36,607 nt of DNA, taken from positions 1 to 36,607 of the forward strand of contig JAEWHG010000121.1 of the NCBI GenBank assembly GCA_023387935.1, read 5' to 3'. Below are positions 31,982 through 36,607 of this stretch, piece by piece. The notes beneath the pieces are model-generated. The model was not told the DNA's origin. It did not search any database and worked only from the letters and a program-made list of their open reading frames with translations. Source of the DNA: Bacillota bacterium. GTDB lineage: Bacteria > Bacillota > Clostridia > Peptostreptococcales > Natronincolaceae. How positions within the stretch are numbered: the stretch's first letter is position 1; the number at the start of each line of letters is the position of its first letter. A program made the translations under genes and the position numbers.

Positions 31982-33154
31982 ATGAAAAATAAGGCAGTAA
32001 TTTTAGGTTCCAATTATTATATAGGTTTAAGTGCAATTCGTTGTTTAGGTATTCAGGGTATATACACTGTGGCTGTAGATTATTCAGATAAGGATAGATA
32101 TGGAGCAGATTCTAAATATTGCAGTGAGAAGATAATTTCTCCTCACTACAGACAAGACAAAGAAGGATTTATTAAATTCTTAAAGGATTACGCAAGCAAA
32201 GAAATTTTGCCTCCAGTACTTATTCCTTGTCACGATTCATATGTTGAGGTTATTGATGAATATTTGGACGAGCTAAAGGAGTTTTATTTGATACCTCAGA
32301 CAGAAAAAGGAATATATACGAAGGCTATGAACAAAGAAACTCTCCATCGCTTAGCAACAGAAAAGGGAGTTTTAGTACCTGAAACAGTTAGAGTGAACGA
32401 GGATAACTTCTTTGAAAAAATAGAAACTATAATTAAATATCCTTGTATAGTTAAACCAACAGATTCCCCATCCTTTGTAGCCAAATTTAGAAAAAAAATA
32501 TTCAAGGTTAATAATAGGTCGGAACTGGAAGAAGCATTAAATAAAGCAAGTGAGGCGGGATTAGAGGTAATTGTACAACGTATTATTCCTGGCTTTGATG
32601 ATCACATGTATACATTTGATGCATATTTAAATCAAGATGCAAAAGTAACACATTGGTCAACCTGTCAGAAATTTCGTCAGTATCCTATTAATTTTGGAGC
32701 ATCTGTATATACGGGGCAAAGATACGTGCCAGAGCTGTACGATATTGGGGCTAAGTTTTTACAGGATATAGGATATAAAGGTTTTGCGGAAATTGAGTTT
32801 AAAAAAGATGCTGAAACAGGTCAATATTATTTAATAGAAATAAATGTACGAATCACAAATTTTAATAATCTATTATATAAGGTTGGACTTAATATTCCAT
32901 ATATAACTTATAGGGAGCTAACTGGAGATCCTTTAGAGCCTAAAGCTATTACAGAAAATACAAATCGAGTATTTTGGTATGCTTATGAAGATTTGCTAGC
33001 AATAAAGGATTATGTTAAAACGGGACAACTTTCATTAGGACAAGTAATAAGCTCATTTTTTAAGCCTAAGGCCTATGCAGTATGGAGTCTCGATGATCCC
33101 AAACCATCCTTTAGTTATTTTAAAATGATGGCAGGAAAATTATTTAAAAGATAG
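31982..33154 (+). CDS. ATP-grasp family carboxylate-amine ligase
   Basis: 390 residues. An N-terminal pre-ATP-grasp Rossmann-like domain (AVILGSNYYIGLSAIRCLG, 5-23) precedes the ATP-grasp fold: CIVKPTDS (155-162) with the nucleotide Lys158, VIVQRIIPGFDDHMYTFDAYL (in two parts, about 197-217), and the Mg2+ ligands Glu272 and Glu286/Asn288 in EINVR. The family joins a carboxylate, through an acyl-phosphate, to an amine (for example D-aspartate ligase, CPSase-like and peptide ligases). The substrate is unknown. GGGGTGATTGT precedes the ATG. It is 40 bp upstream of a MurE-like ligase; together they provide the two ligase types that are fused in cyanophycin synthetase. Confidence 0.85.
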   Translation: MKNKAVILGSNYYIGLSAIRCLGIQGIYTVAVDYSDKDRYGADSKYCSEKIISPHYRQDKEGFIKFLKDYASKEILPPVLIPCHDSYVEVIDEYLDELKEFYLIPQTEKGIYTKAMNKETLHRLATEKGVLVPETVRVNEDNFFEKIETIIKYPCIVKPTDSPSFVAKFRKKIFKVNNRSELEEALNKASEAGLEVIVQRIIPGFDDHMYTFDAYLNQDAKVTHWSTCQKFRQYPINFGASVYTGQRYVPELYDIGAKFLQDIGYKGFAEIEFKKDAETGQYYLIEINVRITNFNNLLYKVGLNIPYITYRELTGDPLEPKAITENTNRVFWYAYEDLLAIKDYVKTGQLSLGQVISSFFKPKAYAVWSLDDPKPSFSYFKMMAGKLFKR

Positions 33155-33194
33155 ATAAACAATTTGATAAATGCAGTAGAGAAGAGGGATAATA

Positions 33195-34727
33195 ATGGTT
33201 AAATTAAGAGAATTACTTAATTTAATAGAAGTTAAAGATGTTTATAATGATAAAGACTTAACTATTTCTGGAATTTCATACCATTCAAAAAAGGCTACTG
33301 ATGGTAATCTATTTGTGTGTATTAAAGGATATAAAACAGATGGACACAAATATTTATCGAATGCTGTGAAGAATGGCGCTGTTGCAGCTATTGTTGAAGA
33401 AGTTCAAGAGGATGTAAATGTACCTCAATACGTTGTTGAAAATAGTAGAATAGCCTTAGCTAGGCTAGGATCAGCCTTTTATCATAATCCATCTGATAAA
33501 ATGAAAATGATAGGGATTACAGCAACGAATGGTAAGACAACGACCTCATTTATGGTAAATTCTATATTAGAAAATGAAGGATTAAAGACAGGGTTAATAG
33601 GAACCGTAGTTATAAAGGTAGATGATGAATCTACTCCTGCAGAACTTACAACGCCAGAGTCTTTAGACTTACAATATTATTTAAAAAAAATGGTGGACAA
33701 ACAAGTGTCCCATGTAACTATGGAGGTTTCATCAGCAGCTTTAGAAACACACCGTGTAGAAGCTGTAAATTATGATATCGTAACTTTAAATAATATTAGC
33801 CGTGAACACATTGATTCCCACGGCTCATTTGAGAAATATTTTGAAGCGAAATCTAGTTTAGTTAAGAATGCTAGTGAAAATAGTTTTGCTGTTCTTAATC
33901 TAGATTGTCCTTATTCTGCTTCTCTTATAAATGAAACGAAGGCGCAGGTTATTACCTTTGGTGTAAATAGCAGAGATGGGCATATTGCCTGCAAGAATTT
34001 AGATTTAACTACAGGAAGAGCTAAATTTACGGTGGAAATTTTAAAGCAATTTAAAGTAGATGGAAGAGAATATACGCCTACAGAGTTTGAAGTACAGTTA
34101 TCTGTTCCAGGACTTCATTCGGTTTATAATTCTATGGTGGCTATGATCATTGGACTTTTATGTGGTGTATCTATTTCTACAATACAAAACACGTTAAAGA
34201 ACTTCGTAGGTGTAGAAAGACGATTCCAATTTATCTTTGAAGAAGATATTAAAATTATAGACGATCATTTTGCTAATTCCGGAAATATTGACGTTACTTT
34301 AGAAACTCTTAAGTATATGGATTATGAAAATTTACACCTTGTATATGCAATTAGGGGTGAAAGAGGTCCTACTGTAAATAGAGAAAATGCTGAAACAATA
34401 GCAAAATGGGCCCCTAAGCTAGGGTTAACTGAAATAATTGCAACTAAGAGCATATCCCATGTAACGGATAAGGACAGGGTTACAGATGAAGAACTAAGCG
34501 TATTCCAGGAAGTAATGGACAAGGCTAAAATAAAGGTTCATTTATTTGATGAGTTGGCAGATTCTATATTCTATGCTATTACTAAGGCTAGTGAAGGAGA
34601 TTTAATTTTATTAGGTGGCTGTCAGGGAATGGATTTTGGAGCAGAAATTGCTCTGAAGCATCTTGCTGAAAGAAAAACGAATGTAATAGAAGAGAGAATC
34701 ATCCCAAATATTCAAGGTGAGGCATAG
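33195..34727 (+). CDS. MurE-like Mur ligase family protein, divergent
   Basis: 510 residues with Mur ligase order: N-terminal UDP-MurNAc-like domain (1-100), central ATPase with P-loop TATNGKTTT (109-117) and the carbamylated-Lys position Lys219 (FEAKSSL), and a C-terminal domain (about 340-505). In true MurE the C-terminal domain has DYAHTPD and a DNPR (or equivalent) amino-acid specificity motif. Here these places read DDHFANSGNID (356-366) and ATKSISHVTDKDR (416-428), so the amino acid pocket is clearly different. It should still make an amide bond with ATP, but probably on another substrate than UDP-MurNAc-dipeptide. GAAGAGGGAT precedes the ATG. It probably forms an operon with the ATP-grasp gene, closed by a terminator. 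Confidence 0.85.
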   Translation: MVKLRELLNLIEVKDVYNDKDLTISGISYHSKKATDGNLFVCIKGYKTDGHKYLSNAVKNGAVAAIVEEVQEDVNVPQYVVENSRIALARLGSAFYHNPSDKMKMIGITATNGKTTTSFMVNSILENEGLKTGLIGTVVIKVDDESTPAELTTPESLDLQYYLKKMVDKQVSHVTMEVSSAALETHRVEAVNYDIVTLNNISREHIDSHGSFEKYFEAKSSLVKNASENSFAVLNLDCPYSASLINETKAQVITFGVNSRDGHIACKNLDLTTGRAKFTVEILKQFKVDGREYTPTEFEVQLSVPGLHSVYNSMVAMIIGLLCGVSISTIQNTLKNFVGVERRFQFIFEEDIKIIDDHFANSGNIDVTLETLKYMDYENLHLVYAIRGERGPTVNRENAETIAKWAPKLGLTEIIATKSISHVTDKDRVTDEELSVFQEVMDKAKIKVHLFDELADSIFYAITKASEGDLILLGGCQGMDFGAEIALKHLAERKTNVIEERIIPNIQGEA

Positions 34728-34767
34728 AGCCAAAAAAATATATAATAGGTAAAGTAATTGATTTATA

Positions 34768-34815
34768 AAGCCTATCTGATATTTATATTAAATAAGTTTC
34801 AGATAGGTTTTTATT
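34768..34815 (+). terminator. Terminator after the MurE-like gene
   Basis: About 12 bp of stem (34768-34779 with 34799-34810, one wobble) and a TTTTTATT tail. The inner part is AT-rich. Confidence 0.85.
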
Positions 34816-34928
34816 GTGATGTGAATTTTGTTTAACATATTTTAAAGATTTGTGTTAAAATTTTAATAAAGGGTAAAAAGACTTTTAGTAAGGTATAACA
34901 AATATGAATTACTACAAAGGTGATCAAT

Positions 34929-36607
34929 ATGAATTTTGCAGACAAAAGAGAAATGGTAAAGAAGGCATGGGATAAATTTTTTGTATTAAAAGAGGATGAA
35001 ATTTCTGGGGTAGATGATTTAATTAAAGAATCATGGATCAGATGTAGAAAAAACAATATTGATTTTACGAATCAAGATATACATAAAGGCGATGTAGAAT
35101 TACGCGAGGAAGCTATAAGAAAAAATCATATGCTTATCGATATAGCAAGACCATATATTAATGAATTATACGAGATCATAGATAAATCTAACTTTAGTAT
35201 AACACTTCTAGATTCTCATGGAATTGTATTAGATGCATTAAGTAACCCAACGGTAGAAAGCAGTACTGAGTTTAAGAATATAGATTTAAATGAAAATCGG
35301 ATAGGAACAAATGCTATGGGAACATGTTTGTATCTTGATAAGCCTGTTCAGACTTGGGCGGAAGAACATTGCTACCATGAGCTTCATAAATTTACCACCT
35401 CTGCTGCACCTATTCATGATATTGAAGGGAAATTAATTGGATGTATAGGTATTACTGGATTTGCTAGCTATGTATCTTTGCATACCCTAGGTATGGCAAA
35501 AGCAACATCCTATGCAATAGAGAACAAAATCAAAATTTCACAAAGCAAAGGAAACTCAATTATTGAAAACTATACTAGCATTATTAAAAAATCAATATCC
35601 GATGGTTTAATAATTTTAGATCATAATAAAAATATAGTGTCCATAAATAGAAGGATGGAAAGTATATTGCAAGTAAAGGAAGAGTATGTTTTAGGGCGGA
35701 ATATAGATAATGTTTTAGTTGTATCGGTGGATTTGAATTCACTTTTAGATAAGGAAGAGGATATTTTTAATAAAAAAACAATAGTGCACCTAAAAAATAA
35801 AGAGATAAACTGCAATATTTCAATTTCTAAATTTAAAGATGATATGGGTGGAAGAAGCTTTGTTATTATAATTAACAAAGAAGATCGTAAAGTTAATTTT
35901 CCAGGTGACAACTATAAAAATAGCAGAAACAATAGTAAGTTTTATTCCTTTAGAGATATAATTGGTGATTCTGAAGCTATAAAAGAGTCCATTGAACTTG
36001 CTAAAATTGCATCCCAAGGTAGCTCAAATGTATTAATTATGGGAGAAAGTGGAACTGGAAAAGAGTTATTTGCTCAATCTATTCATAACAATAGTCCTCG
36101 TAGAAATAAACCTTTTATAGATGTTAATTGTGGAGCTCTTCCAATCAGTCTTGGAGAAAGTGAATTGTTTGGATATGAAGGTGGTTCATACACTGGAGCG
36201 AAAAAAGAGGGACAACCTGGTAAGTTTGAGTTAGCAAATGGAGGAACTCTTTTTCTCGATGAAATAGGGGAATTGCCTCTATCTTTACAAGCTAGTTTGC
36301 TAAGAGTTATTCAAGAAAGAAAAGTTACAAGAATAGGGGGCACTACTAGTAAGGAAATAGATATTATGATAATTGCTGCTACGAATAGAAATCTTTTTGA
36401 GGCAGTTCAAAATAATACTTTTAGAGGAGATCTATTTTATAGACTGAATGTATTTAATATTAATATACCACCCTTGAGAGCTCGGAAAGAAGATATTTCT
36501 AAAACGATAAGTAATTTTATAGAAAAATATAATGAAGTTTTTAACACAAATATTGAAGGTATAGCAGAATCGGCCTTGAATATACTATTCAATTATAACT
36601 GGCCGGG
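34929..36607 (+). CDS. Sigma-54-dependent transcriptional activator (AcoR-like), 3'-truncated by the window
   Basis: Open from ATG 34929 (AAAGGTGAT upstream) to the window end; 559 complete codons are visible and no stop is reached. In order: an AcoR-type N-terminal GAF region (about 60-200, with RIGTNAMGTCLYLDKPVQTW and APIHDIEGKLIGCIGITG), a PAS domain (about 215-320), and a sigma-54 AAA+ domain with Walker A GESGTGKE (372-379), the loop GSYTGA (419-424, a common variant of GAFTGA) and Walker B LFLDE ending at Glu445. The HTH at the C-terminus lies outside. Such activators turn on -24/-12 promoters for fermentation or amino acid catabolism genes, often the next genes downstream, which are not in the window. 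Confidence 0.93.
   Translation, partial: MNFADKREMVKKAWDKFFVLKEDEISGVDDLIKESWIRCRKNNIDFTNQDIHKGDVELREEAIRKNHMLIDIARPYINELYEIIDKSNFSITLLDSHGIVLDALSNPTVESSTEFKNIDLNENRIGTNAMGTCLYLDKPVQTWAEEHCYHELHKFTTSAAPIHDIEGKLIGCIGITGFASYVSLHTLGMAKATSYAIENKIKISQSKGNSIIENYTSIIKKSISDGLIILDHNKNIVSINRRMESILQVKEEYVLGRNIDNVLVVSVDLNSLLDKEEDIFNKKTIVHLKNKEINCNISISKFKDDMGGRSFVIIINKEDRKVNFPGDNYKNSRNNSKFYSFRDIIGDSEAIKESIELAKIASQGSSNVLIMGESGTGKELFAQSIHNNSPRRNKPFIDVNCGALPISLGESELFGYEGGSYTGAKKEGQPGKFELANGGTLFLDEIGELPLSLQASLLRVIQERKVTRIGGTTSKEIDIMIIAATNRNLFEAVQNNTFRGDLFYRLNVFNINIPPLRARKEDISKTISNFIEKYNEVFNTNIEGIAESALNILFNYNWP

Noticed and set aside
1..36607. CRISPR arrays, tRNA or rRNA genes, IS elements and prophage genes
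   Set aside because: No regularly spaced repeats, cloverleaf-type sequences, transposase or integrase genes were seen on either strand.

Overview
The window (36.6 kb, strongly AT-rich, very low-GC codon use, AGGAGG-type ribosome binding sites, several TTG starts) comes from an anaerobic, endospore-forming member of the Clostridia. The sporulation and germination genes (sipL, spoIIR, a GerA-type receptor operon, a SpoIID-amidase protein), the Veg protein, an NhaC antiporter and one selenocysteine gene fit an Alkaliphilus/Clostridiaceae-like genome; the exact genus is an inference. No tRNA, rRNA, IS element or CRISPR array was seen.

Region 1 (1-10.4 kb), redox and ion transport. The 3' end of an FMN-binding protein converges on an NhaC Na+/H+ antiporter. 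Next comes a three-gene operon: a NuoE-like subunit, a NuoF-like subunit, and a 1192-residue fusion of a [2Fe-2S] ferredoxin domain, a GltD/NfnB-type FAD-NAD(P)H module, 4Fe-4S ferredoxin repeats and a molybdopterin-oxidoreductase-like domain. That last domain has lost the catalytic Cys/Sec and its C-terminal cofactor-binding part. The set looks like a soluble flavin-based NAD(P)H:ferredoxin (possibly bifurcating) enzyme rather than a formate dehydrogenase or complex I. An FMN reductase and leucyl aminopeptidase PepA follow.

Region 2 (10.4-13.9 kb), small and easily missed genes. It holds a HesB/IscA-like selenoprotein whose in-frame TGA replaces the conserved Cys, a 53-residue zinc-ribbon protein with a structured leader and flanking inverted repeats, a SpoIID-amidase fusion with a degenerate SpoIID active site and no export signal, Veg behind two tandem sigma-A promoters, and a GIY-YIG protein followed by a 62-bp repeat element.

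Region 3 (13.9-23.2 kb), sporulation and envelope. It contains sipL, ispE overlapping a GntR regulator, a MobA-like nucleotidyltransferase, a small membrane protein plus GerA/GerB/GerC germinant receptor genes, and spoIIR behind a good sigma-F promoter match.

Region 4 (23.2-31.6 kb). A divergent XRE-cupin regulator faces a DUF819 permease and an M19 dipeptidase across an AT-rich spacer that holds a 148-bp tandem duplication. A second copy of the 62-bp element lies just downstream of the regulator. Then come ddl with a DUF1934 gene, an FTCD_C cyclodeaminase, a PucR regulator and a 2-Cys peroxiredoxin.

Region 5 (31.6-36.6 kb). An ATP-grasp ligase is paired with a divergent MurE-like ligase, the two enzyme types that are fused in cyanophycin synthetase; the product is unknown. 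A sigma-54-dependent activator runs off the window edge.

The least explained items are the redox fusion operon, the ATP-grasp/MurE-like pair, the paired 62-bp elements, the zinc-ribbon locus and the selenoprotein.
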